In this document: positions 17,629 through 27,400 of the stretch, one piece after another
Layout of the letters: each line of letters starts with the position of its first letter
Position numbering within the stretch: position 1 is the stretch's first letter
Assembly: GCF_964063345.1 (NCBI RefSeq)
Contig: NZ_OZ061318.1
Location: 4,712,001-4,776,000 of the forward strand
Length of the DNA stretch: 64,000 nucleotides
From: Pseudomonas lini
GTDB lineage: Bacteria; Pseudomonadota; Gammaproteobacteria; Pseudomonadales; Pseudomonadaceae
Direction of reading: 5' to 3'
Translations under genes and position numbers: made by a program
Notes under the pieces: generated by a model
Told to the model about the DNA's origin: nothing
The model's input: only the letters and a program-made list of their open reading frames with translations
The model's database searches: none

Positions 17629-18189
17629 TTACATTGGGTTTTGTGGGCGCCACGGTTCAATCAGTGCGTCCAGGTTCATGGCATCGGCGAAATCCAGGAA
17701 CTGGTCACGCAACCAGCTGATCTGGGTGCCGGCCGGCAAGGTCACGGTGAACGTGGCGTTAAGCATGGTGCCGCCGGTCTGTGGAGCCTGGTAGGTGTCG
17801 CAGGTCAGGTTTTCCAGCTCGACGTTGTGATCCATGAAGAACTGGCACAGCTCGTTGATGATGTCCGGGCGGTAGGCCGAGCTGACGTAGGCAACGTACG
17901 GCAGGGCCTGGGGACGGTTCTCCAGGGCACCGCTGCGGACCACGTTAACGGTGAAGGCGTGCCGTTTGGCCAGCACTGGCAGGCTGCCTTCGAGGCGCGC
18001 CAGGGCGTCCCAGCTGCCCGAGATTTCAAGGATCAACGCACTGCATTCGCCATGGCGCGTCAGCCGAGAGGTGACCACGGCGCAGCGGTTTTCATGGCTG
18101 GCGCGGCACAGGACGTTAGTCAGCTCCATGGGGTTGGCGCCGAGGGCACTGATGACAAGGAATTGTTCGCGAACTGTGGGGGTGGACAT
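17629..18189 (-). CDS. gcvR: Glycine cleavage system transcriptional repressor GcvR-type ACT protein
   Basis: A 186-residue protein made of two ACT domains (about 8-85 and 95-175), with the starting phrase FLVISALGANPMELTNVLCR typical of GcvR. In E. coli GcvR binds GcvA and blocks gcv activation when glycine is low; here the role is inferred from family. It lies 10 bases upstream of bcp and is divergent from dapA. Confidence 0.85.
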   Translation of the reverse strand: MSTPTVREQFLVISALGANPMELTNVLCRASHENRCAVVTSRLTRHGECSALILEISGSWDALARLEGSLPVLAKRHAFTVNVVRSGALENRPQALPYVAYVSSAYRPDIINELCQFFMDHNVELENLTCDTYQAPQTGGTMLNATFTVTLPAGTQISWLRDQFLDFADAMNLDALIEPWRPQNPM

Positions 18190-18515
18190 GCAGCATTCCT
18201 AAAGCGATGAGCGGTCGATACCTTTATGGGCTTTTTTTACCGGGACGAGCCTGCGGATGCGAATTCAGAAAACCCGGCCGAAGGTTGCAACATGCTCCAG
18301 TATGGCAGGAGCGAGGGGTGGCAACGCTGGATCGGGGCTTGTGATGCCGAAAATGGAGGCTGGAACACGGCGTACGAGCTTATCAGTACCGATCAAAGTC
18401 TGAAGGGTAGCGAAAAGCAGCGCCAAGGGGAATGGCGGCAGCGCAGTACTTCGCTTGTACAAGCATCTTGGCGCCAGTACCATTACCGCTCTCTTTTTCC
18501 GGCAGGAGCGGTTGC
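18190..18515. promoter_or_regulatory. gcvR / dapA divergent intergenic region
   Basis: This gap of about 330 bp separates the leftward gcvR-bcp unit from the rightward dapA-bamC unit and should hold both promoters. I see no coding sequence with family features in it and no clear riboswitch or terminator. Confidence 0.5.
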
Positions 18516-19394
18516 ATGATTGCGGGCAGTATGGTGGCACTGGTCACACCCATGGATGCACAGGGTCGTCTCGACTGGGACAGCCTGAGCAAACTGGTGG
18601 ACTTCCACCTGCAAGAGGGCACCAACGCCATCGTGGCGGTCGGCACTACAGGTGAGTCGGCCACGCTTGACGTGAACGAGCACATCGAAGTGATTCGTCG
18701 CGTGGTTGCCCAGGTTGCAGGGCGTATTCCGGTAATCGCCGGTACGGGCGCCAATTCGACGCGCGAAGCGATCGAACTGACGACCAACGCGAAGAACGCC
18801 GGCGCCGACGCGTGCCTGCTGGTAACCCCTTATTACAACAAGCCGACGCAAGAAGGCCTGTACTTGCACTTCAAGGCCATCGCCGAAGCCGTCGACATCC
18901 CGCAGATTCTCTACAATGTGCCGGGCCGTACCGCATGCGACATGCAGGCCGAGACGGTGATCCGCCTGTCGACCGTGAAAAACATTATCGGCATCAAGGA
19001 AGCCACGGGTGACCTGCAGCGCGCCAAGGACATCCTGGCCGGCGTGAGCAGCGACTTCCTGGTTTATTCCGGCGACGACGCAACTGCGGTCGAGCTGATG
19101 CTGCTGGGTGGCAAGGGCAACATTTCGGTGACCGCCAACGTCGCACCGCGTGCCATGAGCGACCTGTGCGCCGCGGCCATGGCCGGCGATGCCGTCAAAG
19201 CCCGAGCGATCCACGAAAAGCTGATGCCGCTCAATAAAACCCTGTTTATCGAATCCAACCCTATCCCCGTGAAATGGGCTCTGCATGAAATGGGCTTGAT
19301 GCCGGACGGTATCCGTCTGCCGCTCACCTGGCTCAGTGCTGCCTGTCACGAACCGCTGCGACAGGCCATGCGCCAGTCCGGCGTCCTGGTTTAA
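18516..19394 (+). CDS. dapA: 4-hydroxy-tetrahydrodipicolinate synthase DapA
   Basis: A 292-residue TIM-barrel enzyme that condenses pyruvate with aspartate semialdehyde in lysine and diaminopimelate synthesis. It shows GTTGESATL (pyruvate site), the tyrosine in [12 protein letters not shown], and the Schiff-base lysine in [11 protein letters not shown]. The start at 18516 ([13 protein letters not shown]) follows GCAGGAGCGG and gives the standard length. It is followed after 17 bases by bamC, a conserved pairing. Confidence 0.97.
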   Translation: MIAGSMVALVTPMDAQGRLDWDSLSKLVDFHLQEGTNAIVAVGTTGESATLDVNEHIEVIRRVVAQVAGRIPVIAGTGANSTREAIELTTNAKNAGADACLLVTPYYNKPTQEGLYLHFKAIAEAVDIPQILYNVPGRTACDMQAETVIRLSTVKNIIGIKEATGDLQRAKDILAGVSSDFLVYSGDDATAVELMLLGGKGNISVTANVAPRAMSDLCAAAMAGDAVKARAIHEKLMPLNKTLFIESNPIPVKWALHEMGLMPDGIRLPLTWLSAACHEPLRQAMRQSGVLV

Positions 19395-19411
19395 TTGAGG
19401 AAGTACTACGC

Positions 19412-20527
19412 ATGAAGCGAATGGCCGGACTTTCCGCACTTGCCTTGATTATCTCCAGCACCAGTGGCTGCGGATGGATCTGGGGCCCGGAAGGTTACTT
19501 CCGTGACCGTGGTAGCGATTACCTGGAAGCGCAACAGACTGCACCGATGCAACTGCCACCAGAGGTCAGCACCGCCAAGCGTCTGGATCCGCTGTTGCCG
19601 ATCCCGCGCAACGTGGCCGACGACACCGCCAAGGGCGAATACATCGTGCCTCGTCCACAACCGCTGTCGGCATCGGCTGACGCCAGTGCCTACTCTCTGC
19701 AAAAGAGCGGCGACTCGCGTTCGATCCTGGCTCAGACCCCGCCGGCCGAAGTCTGGCCCGTGGCCGTGCAGTTCTTCCAGGACAACGGTTTCCGTCTGGA
19801 TGAGCAACGCCCGCAAACCGGTGAATTCACCACCACCTGGCAGCATTCCGACGAACTGTCCGCAGCAATGGCCAAGCGTCTGAGCGCGGCCGGTGTCGGC
19901 GCCGACAGTGAAAGCCGTGTGCGGGTGCGTATCGAGCCGGGCGTGCAGCGCAACACCAGTGAAGTCTACGTGGTCAGCGCCGAGCGTCCTGCCGGCAGCA
20001 CCGCCAATGTGGATTTCACCAATCGTTCGGTCAACACCGGCCTGGACGCAGCACTGGTCGACGACATGCTCGCGAGCATGAGCCGCACCTCGGAGAAGGG
20101 CGGTTCGGTCTCCATGCTGGCCTCTCGTGATTTCGATACGCCAAGTCGTGTCAGCCTGACCGAAGATGGCAGCGGCAACCCGGTGCTCAACGTCGGTTCC
20201 GATCTGGATCGTGCCTGGTCGAGTGTCGGTCGTGCGCTGGAGCAAGGCGAATGGCGTGTTGAAGACATCAACCGCAGCCTGGGCCTGTACTACATCAACC
20301 TCGCCGAAAAAGCCGAGAAGAAAGACGAGAAGCCTGGCTTCTTCAGCAGCCTGTTCGGCAGCGCGCCGAGCAAGGAAGAAGTTGAAGCTCGCGCCGAGCG
20401 TTATCAGGTTCGCCTGAGCAAGGTTGGCGAGAACGTCCAAGTCACCGTCGAGAAAAACATCAACACCGTGGCGCCAGCTGATGTGGCGCGTAAGGTGTTG
20501 AGCGTGATTCAGGACAACCTGGGCTGA
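19412..20527 (+). CDS. bamC: Outer-membrane assembly lipoprotein BamC
   Basis: A 371-residue lipoprotein. The lipobox is SSTSGC with lipidated Cys near residue 21, and the following unstructured BamD-binding lasso includes GYFRDRGSDYLEAQ. Two helix-grip domains occupy about 100-220 and 240-365. It is an accessory subunit of the BAM complex that inserts beta-barrels in the outer membrane. It is directly downstream of dapA, as in most gammaproteobacteria. Confidence 0.93.
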   Translation: MKRMAGLSALALIISSTSGCGWIWGPEGYFRDRGSDYLEAQQTAPMQLPPEVSTAKRLDPLLPIPRNVADDTAKGEYIVPRPQPLSASADASAYSLQKSGDSRSILAQTPPAEVWPVAVQFFQDNGFRLDEQRPQTGEFTTTWQHSDELSAAMAKRLSAAGVGADSESRVRVRIEPGVQRNTSEVYVVSAERPAGSTANVDFTNRSVNTGLDAALVDDMLASMSRTSEKGGSVSMLASRDFDTPSRVSLTEDGSGNPVLNVGSDLDRAWSSVGRALEQGEWRVEDINRSLGLYYINLAEKAEKKDEKPGFFSSLFGSAPSKEEVEARAERYQVRLSKVGENVQVTVEKNINTVAPADVARKVLSVIQDNLG

Positions 20528-20531
20528 TCAC

Positions 20532-21290
20532 ATGCGTTTTGCCGTTCTCGGCAGCGGTAGCCAAGGGAACGGCACGCTGATAGCCAGCGATGACACGTAT
20601 GTACTGGTGGATTGTGGTTTCTCCCTGCGGGAAACCGAAAAACGCCTGCTGCGACTGGGTGTGAACCCTTCGCAGCTGAGCGCGATACTCGTGACCCACG
20701 AACATGCCGACCATGTGCATGGCGTGGGTTTGCTGTCTCGGCGTTACAATCTGCCTGTCTACCTCAGTCGCGGGACCCTGCGCGGGATGCGCAAACCGAT
20801 TGAACCCGCAGGCTTTCTGGCTGGCGGCGAGCAACTGCAAATCGGCAACCTGAGCATCGGCGTCATTGCCGTGGCGCATGATGCGCAGGAGCCGACGCAG
20901 TATGTCTTCAGCGACGGTCAGCGGCGTTTCGGCCTGTTGACCGACCTGGGCTCGTATTGCAACACGGTGCTGGATGGCTACCGGGATCTCGATGCATTGA
21001 TGATCGAGTCCAACCATTGCCGTGACATGCTGGCTCGCGGTCATTACCCGTACTTTCTCAAGCAGCGGGTGGGCGGTGAATTGGGACATTTGAACAACCA
21101 TCAGGCGGCATTCCTGGTGGCCGAGTTGGGCTGGCAGGGCCTGCAACATCTGGTCCTGGCCCATCTGAGCAGCAAGAACAACCTGCCGCAGCTGGCCCGG
21201 CAATGTTTTGTCGACACCCTCGGGTGCGACCCGGACTGGCTGCAACTGGCCGATCAAGATTCAGGGCTCGACTGGCGACACATCGCCTAG
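20532..21290 (+). CDS. MBL-fold metallo-hydrolase (YycJ/VicX-like)
   Basis: A 252-residue metallo-beta-lactamase fold protein with the metal motif THEHADHVHG near residue 56 and later ligands in SNHCRDML and LAHLSSKNN. The start MRFAVLGSGSQGNGTL is typical of the YycJ/VicX and WalJ-like group, thought to be nucleases. It starts 4 bases after bamC and 28 bases before purC, so it is part of the dapA-bamC-mbl-purC run. Confidence 0.85.
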   Translation: MRFAVLGSGSQGNGTLIASDDTYVLVDCGFSLRETEKRLLRLGVNPSQLSAILVTHEHADHVHGVGLLSRRYNLPVYLSRGTLRGMRKPIEPAGFLAGGEQLQIGNLSIGVIAVAHDAQEPTQYVFSDGQRRFGLLTDLGSYCNTVLDGYRDLDALMIESNHCRDMLARGHYPYFLKQRVGGELGHLNNHQAAFLVAELGWQGLQHLVLAHLSSKNNLPQLARQCFVDTLGCDPDWLQLADQDSGLDWRHIA

Positions 21291-21318
21291 CCCACCTACT
21301 TAGCAAGCGGAGCCCATC

Positions 21319-22032
21319 ATGGAAAAACGTGAAGAACTCTACCGCGGCAAAGCCAAATCGGTTTACAAGACCGATGACGCTGACCGCTTGATCCTGCTGT
21401 TTCGCAACGACACCTCGGCGTTCGACGGCAAGCGCATCGAGCAGCTCGACCGCAAAGGCATGGTGAACAACAAGTTCAACGCCTTCATCATGCAGAAACT
21501 CGAAGCAGCCGGCGTGCCGACTCAATTCGACAAACTGCTGGGCGACAACGAATGCCTGGTGAAGAAACTCGACATGATCCCGGTCGAGTGCGTCGTGCGT
21601 AACTACGCCGCCGGCAGCCTGGTCAAGCGTCTGGGCGTCGAAGAAGGCATGAAGCTCAACCCTTACACCTTCGAACTGTTCCTGAAGGACGACGCCAAGG
21701 GCGACCCGTTCATCAACGAATCCCACGTCGTGGCATTCGGTTGGGGCACCGCCGAGCAACTGGTTCGCATGAAAGAACTGTCGCTCAAGGTCAACGAAGT
21801 CCTGAGCAAACTGTTCGACGACGCTGGCCTGCTGCTGGTCGACTTCAAACTGGAATTCGGCGTGTTCTCCGACGGCTCCATCGTCCTGGGCGACGAGTTC
21901 AGCCCGGACGGCTGCCGTCTGTGGGACAAGGCCACCGGCAAGAAAATGGACAAGGACCGCTTCCGTCAGGGCCTCGGTGACGTCATCGAAGCCTACGAAG
22001 AAGTCGCCAACCGTCTGGGCGTACCGCTGTAA
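21319..22032 (+). CDS. purC: Phosphoribosylaminoimidazole-succinocarboxamide synthase PurC
   Basis: A 237-residue SAICAR synthetase, step eight of purine synthesis (CAIR + aspartate + ATP). The start [20 protein letters not shown] carries the glycine-rich nucleotide segment, and [18 protein letters not shown] and [12 protein letters not shown] are diagnostic. It is last in the dapA-bamC run and followed by tRNA-Ser. Confidence 0.97.
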   Translation: MEKREELYRGKAKSVYKTDDADRLILLFRNDTSAFDGKRIEQLDRKGMVNNKFNAFIMQKLEAAGVPTQFDKLLGDNECLVKKLDMIPVECVVRNYAAGSLVKRLGVEEGMKLNPYTFELFLKDDAKGDPFINESHVVAFGWGTAEQLVRMKELSLKVNEVLSKLFDDAGLLLVDFKLEFGVFSDGSIVLGDEFSPDGCRLWDKATGKKMDKDRFRQGLGDVIEAYEEVANRLGVPL

Positions 22033-22115
22033 TCGACGCAAGCATCTGATAGCACGGAAAAATTTCGCTTAGGGGGTTCGCTTCCGGCAAAAGTGTTGTT
22101 ATGATGCGCGCCGTT

Positions 22116-22205
22116 GGAGAGATGCCAGAGTGGCCGAATGGGACGGATTCGAAATCCGTTGTACCTTCACCGGTACCTAGGGTTCGAATCCCTATCTCTC
22201 CGCCA
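22116..22205 (+). tRNA. tRNA-Ser (anticodon CGA)
   Basis: A 90-nt cloverleaf: acceptor GGAGAGA pairs with TCTCTCC, the discriminator is G and CCA is encoded. The anticodon loop TTCGAAA gives CGA, reading UCG. A long variable arm (TACCTTCACCGGTA) is typical of serine tRNAs, and GGTTCGAATCC is the T-loop. A strong terminator follows at 22213. The accessory region starts directly after it. Confidence 0.95.
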
Positions 22206-22212
22206 TACATAG

Positions 22213-22249
22213 AAAAGCCCCGTAGCTGAATAAGCTACGGGGCTTTTTG
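22213..22249 (+). terminator. Rho-independent terminator after tRNA-Ser
   Basis: AGCCCCGTAGCT (22216-22227) pairs with AGCTACGGGGCT (22233-22244), followed by TTTTTGTTTT. Confidence 0.92.
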
Positions 22250-22722
22250 TTTTCCGGTTGTACTACTCGATTGTACTACTCAAGCCATGCTGTTTTGAGG
22301 CGATACGGCACTGTTGGCATGAGCAAATCAGGTACAGAAAGGCCCGCTTGATGGCGGGCTCTTGGGTATTCGTGTACGACCGTGATCGCAGCAGAACCTT
22401 CTTGCGTTTTGAAATCATCCCTTCTACATCCCTGCCACCAATTCAAATGTCACGCCTGGAGCGGCAGCTCAGCCGCCGTGAAAAGATCGGCCTTGTTCAG
22501 TCTGAAAAGTCGTTTCTGTCGTAATTTCAGACGCGTCCTGTGAGATACGTCTCTTTTTTTTGTAAGAAAGTTTCCGCTCTCTTGAACCGAAAACGATATG
22601 CGGGGTCTGGTGTGCGCGTAGTTTTGCGCATCAGCAACGTGAGTGTTTGGTGGGAGTAAGCCGGTATATGGCTATTCGTCCGCTCGCGAGCTTGCTGTCA
22701 TTTCCGTATCGAGGGATCGAAC
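22250..22722. other. Gap between tRNA-Ser and cdiB
   Basis: About 470 bases without a convincing gene. TTGTACTACTC occurs twice in direct order (22258-22268 and 22271-22281). An 88-codon frame at 22258-22524 has no family features. T-rich stretches near 22555 may belong to a weak terminator. The cdiBA promoter should be in the right half. Confidence 0.5.
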
Positions 22723-24429
22723 ATGTTCTCACCCGCCCATTGGGCGAGGTTGTGCCTGGCTTTGCTGTGCCTCTCTCCGCTAACGCTCGCCTATGCTGCG
22801 CCAACCCCCGGTGACACGGACCTGATCCGTGAGCGTCAGGACCGCCTGCTCGAAGAACAGCGCCGACGTCTTGAGGAGCTCAAGGACCTGCCCGGCAAGG
22901 AGGCGAAGCCTACCCAGCCGACGGCCCCTACCGACAGCCGTTGCTTCCCGATCAAGACCATTGAGCTCAAGGGCGCCGATGCCCTGTCCGAGGGCGAGCG
23001 TCAACGCCTGCTCAAGCCCTTTCTCAACCAGTGCCTGGGCGTGCCGCAGCTTAACCAGTTGCTCAAGGTCATCACCAACCACTATCTCGAAAAAGACCTG
23101 GTCACCAGCCGCGCTTATCTACCGCAGCAGGATTTGTCCGGCGGGCATTTGAGTGTGCTGGTAGTGGAAGGGCGACTCGAAGGCTTGAAAGGCGCCGAAA
23201 ACAGCAAACTGTCGGACCGCGAGTTAGCGATGGCGTTTCCCGGTAAGGCCGGCGACTTGGTCAACCTGCGGGAGATCGAACAGATGGTCGATCAACTGAA
23301 CCGTTTGCCATCCAACGATGCGCAGATGGAGCTGACGCCGGGGCAGAACATCGGTGGCAGCGAAGTGCTGGTCAAAAACACCCCGCAGAAACCCTGGCGC
23401 GTCGGCTTGTCGCGGCATAACGATGGCCAGAAGAGTACTGGCGAGCAGCAATGGGGCACCGCCTTCGACTGGGACAGTCCCTTGGGCCTGGCCGATCAAT
23501 TGGCCTTGCGCGGCGGCCACGATGCCATCAGCGACCATCAGAAAACCTCGCGCAATGGCATGCTCTATTACAACCTGCCCTTTGGCTGGTGGAACCTGAG
23601 CTACACCTACAGCCAGAGCGAGTACCGGGCGCTGGGCCAGGCCAACGGCTTCAATTTCAAGCAGAGCGGTGATAGCCAGAACCATCAGTTGCGCCTGGAG
23701 CGGGTGATCCATCGCGATTCGGTGAGCAAAACCTCGCTCAACACCGGGCTGGCTTACCTGCGCACCAACAACTTCATTGAAGACAGCAAACTCGCTGAAA
23801 GCAGCAATCGCATCAGCGAGGCGCAGTTCGGCATCAACCATGGGCGACGGGTTGGCAATGCCTTCGTCAACCTCGACCTGGGCCTGCAAAACGGCATCGG
23901 TGCTCTTGACGCCCAGGGCGATCACGAGCCGGGGCCTGGGCTGCCGGATGCGCGCTATCGCAAATACACCGCCACCCTCAGCTATCTGCAGCCCTTTGTG
24001 CTGGGTGGCGAGTCCTTCAGTTTCAGCAGCCTGATGACCGGCCAGCGCAGCGAAGACGTGCTGTTCAGCCCGCAGCGCATGAGCTTGGGCGGGCAATCGT
24101 CGATCCGTGGTTACAAGGACCAGTCCTTGTCCGGCGACAGCGGTGGCTACTGGCGCAATGATCTGCGCTGGAGCCGTCCCGTGACACTGGAATGGCTACG
24201 CCCGGTGTTCGCCGAATACGGCACCAGCCTCGGTTACGACCAGGGCGTGATTCGTGGCGATCGCTACAACGGCGATCAGCACGGGCGCATGTCGAGCAAC
24301 TCGCTGGAGTTGTTTGCCCGTGGTGAGCACCTGAGCGCCAGCGTCACTTTCGCCCATTCCCTGGAACGCCCGGATGCCCTGAGCGAGCGCGAAGCGCCGA
24401 TCTACTTCCGCGTGGATTTCTTCCTCTAA
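22723..24429 (+). CDS. cdiB: Two-partner secretion outer-membrane transporter CdiB (TpsB/ShlB family)
   Basis: A 568-residue TpsB transporter. A signal peptide ends near LAYAA (residue 26). A charged N-terminal helix (RERQDRLLEEQRRRLEEL) normally plugs the barrel, then two POTRA domains follow (about 72-150 and 152-225) and a 16-strand barrel to the C-terminal FRVDFFL. The conserved loop-6 motif appears as SSIRGYKDQSLSGDSGGYWR. It exports the CdiA protein encoded 25 bases downstream. Confidence 0.93.
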   Translation: MFSPAHWARLCLALLCLSPLTLAYAAPTPGDTDLIRERQDRLLEEQRRRLEELKDLPGKEAKPTQPTAPTDSRCFPIKTIELKGADALSEGERQRLLKPFLNQCLGVPQLNQLLKVITNHYLEKDLVTSRAYLPQQDLSGGHLSVLVVEGRLEGLKGAENSKLSDRELAMAFPGKAGDLVNLREIEQMVDQLNRLPSNDAQMELTPGQNIGGSEVLVKNTPQKPWRVGLSRHNDGQKSTGEQQWGTAFDWDSPLGLADQLALRGGHDAISDHQKTSRNGMLYYNLPFGWWNLSYTYSQSEYRALGQANGFNFKQSGDSQNHQLRLERVIHRDSVSKTSLNTGLAYLRTNNFIEDSKLAESSNRISEAQFGINHGRRVGNAFVNLDLGLQNGIGALDAQGDHEPGPGLPDARYRKYTATLSYLQPFVLGGESFSFSSLMTGQRSEDVLFSPQRMSLGGQSSIRGYKDQSLSGDSGGYWRNDLRWSRPVTLEWLRPVFAEYGTSLGYDQGVIRGDRYNGDQHGRMSSNSLELFARGEHLSASVTFAHSLERPDALSEREAPIYFRVDFFL

Positions 24430-24454
24430 ATTCTGCTTTAAACGAGATTCGATC

Positions 24455-27400
24455 ATGGACGTTCGCCACTACGCCTTCCTCGCTGGCCAGCCCTCTGCTG
24501 CGGTCAAAAAACGCGAGCACTTCTGGGGCATGCCCAAGCGCGGCCTTGCGTTCCTGTTGGCCAATGTCATGTTCTGGCAACCGATGTGGGCCCAGGCGGA
24601 CGGCATCGTGGTCAGCGCGCCGGGCACCAGCCTCGGCCAGGCCGGCAATGGCGTGCCCATCGTCAACATCGCCAAGCCCAACGGCAGTGGCCTGTCCCAC
24701 AACCAGTTCAAGGATTACAACGTTGGCAACAACGGCGTGATCCTCAACAACGCCACTAACGCCGCCCAGCCCACACAACTGGGCGGGATCATCCTCGGTA
24801 ACCGGAACCTCAACGGCACCGCCGCGCAAACCATCCTCAACGAAGTCAATGGCGGCAATCCCAGCCAGTTGCGCGGTTATACCGAAGTCGCGGGGCAATC
24901 GGCGCGAGTGATCGTCGCCAACCCGTACGGCATCAGCTGCAACGGTTGCGGCTTCATCAACACCCCGCGAGTCACGTTGACCACCGGCAAACCGGTGCTG
25001 GATAACGGTCGGCTGGATCGCTTTCAGGTCGATCAGGGTAGCATCGCCATCGAAGGCGACGGGCTGAACGCCAGCAACGTCGACCGCTTCGAAATCATCA
25101 CCCGCAGCGCCAGGATCAACGCCGAGATCCAGGCCAAGAATCTGACCATCATCGCCGGGCGTAACGACGTCAACGCCGACACCCTCAACACGACCGCACG
25201 CCCCGATGACGGCAGCGCCAAACCGGGGTTGGCCATCGACTCTTCGGCTCTCGGTGGCATGTACGCCGGGTCGATCAAACTGGTGGGCACGGAGGCGGGG
25301 GTCGGCGTAAAACTCGATGGCAAGATGGTCGCCAGTGGCGGTGATATCCAGCTGGATGCCAACGGTCATTTGAGTTTGGCCGAGACTGCTACTACTGCCG
25401 GTGCCATTAACGTCAAAGCCGCTAGCCTCGACGCCCGGGGACCGGTCTATGCCGGCACCACCCTGCACGTCCAGACCCAAGGCGACCTGACCAGCCACAA
25501 CAACCTGGTGGCGCGCGACAGCATTCGCCTGGACAGCGGCGGCACGCTGAGCAACAACGGCATCATCGAAGCCGGGGTCAATGCCGACAACAGCCGCAAC
25601 ACATCGGGCGATATCACTCTTACTGCAAAACAGCTGAATAACGGCGGCAAAACGGTGGTTGCCAGTCGCGACCTGAATGTCACGACCACCGCTGCGCTGA
25701 ACAACCAGGGCGGTACGCTCAGTGGGCAGCGCAAGACCATGGTCACAGCCAACGTTGTGGATAACCGCAACAAAGGCCGAATTCTTGGCAACACCGAACT
25801 GCATCTGAACGCCAACCAGGTACTGAACGCCCAAGGTGGCCTGATCAATAGCCAGGGCATTCTGACTGCCAACCTGGGCCATCTGGAAAACAATGCAGGC
25901 GAATTATCCAGCCTGAACAGCGCGACCCTGATCCTCGGCAGCCTGGACAACCTGACCGGCCTGGTCATGGCCGGCAAAAATCTCGACATCACCAACAAGG
26001 GCGTAATCAATAACCAGGGCGGCGAGTTGTCCAGCCAAGGCGTCATGAGCGTGCGCACTGGCAGCCTGGACAACAGCAACAAAGGCACTGTAGCTGCCAA
26101 TGGCAAGCTGCTGGTCACGGCGACAGGCAAGGTAAACAACGCCGACAAGGGCCTGATCGCCAGCCGCAGTGCCGGCGTCGAGCTCCATGCCGCCAGCCTG
26201 GACAACGCCAGGGGCACGCTGCAAGGCAAGGGCCTGGTAACCGTGGATGTATCGGGCGATATCGATAACCAGGGCGGCAGCATCATCGCCCGGGACGCCA
26301 ACCTGAATGTCTTCGCGACCAACCTGGACAACCGGGGTGGCGTGCTGTCCAGCGTCAAGGCCGCGCTGGAGGCGCGGGCCACGGGTGTGCTGAAAAACGG
26401 CTATGACGTGAACCGTCAGGGCGGCACGATCCAGGCTCAAGGACTGAACATCAAAGCCTTGGCTGGGCTGTTCAACGACGGCGGGCGCCTGGCCGCACAA
26501 GCCGGCGATGTCGTGATCAGCAACGCGGCTGCGGATATCAATAATCGCAACGGCGGTATATATGCCACGGGCAAGGTCCGGGTCATTGGCCGGGATATGG
26601 ACAACAGCAGCGGCGGGCAGGTCAGTGCCAATCGCATCGACTTTGACCTTTCGGGCGCACTGAACAACAACGCGGGCATTATCGAAAGCCAGGACAGCCT
26701 GGATATTCTCGCCGCCAGTCTGAGCAACCATAAAGGCCAACTGCGCACACTGGGCAAGAACAGCACTACGACGTTCAACATCGGTGGCCTGTTCGATAAC
26801 AGTGATGGCACCCTGGAAACCGCCAGCCAGGATGTGGGCCTGGACACCGGCAGCATCCAGAACGTGGGCGGCAAGCTGTTGCACACCGGCCTGGGATTGT
26901 TTGGCATCAGCCAGGCCAACCTGGGGAAGGCCGGTGGCCGTCTGGTGACCTACGGCAACTTGAACGTGAAGGCCGACAGCTGGACAAACAGCACCGAGAT
27001 CCAGGCCGGACACCTGGTCGTGGATGTCGACCACTTGACCCAGACTGCCACGGGCAAGTTGCTCAGTACTGACAGCATGGTGGGCCGTGGTATCGATTGG
27101 CGTGTCGACGGACTGATCGGCAGCGATGGAGCCATCGACCTGCAACTGACCGGCGAATATGCAGGCAGCGGCCGCTTGAGCAGTCTCGGTACCCTGGGGC
27201 TCAAGGCCGCGCTGATCAATCTGGAAAAAAACGGCAGTATCGCTGGCGGGGGCACCACGACCGTCCGGGTCGATGGTGTACTCAACAACTACGGACGCCT
27301 GACCTCGGCGGCCGACATGAGCATCGGCGCCGCAGCGATTAACAACTACGGCACGCTGGGCAGTGCCGAGGCACTGGGCGTATCGACCGGCGCCCTGCTC

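Noticed and set aside
22258-22524. 88-codon frame after tRNA-Ser
   Set aside because: Begins inside the TTGTACTACTC repeat, no ribosome site, no family pattern.
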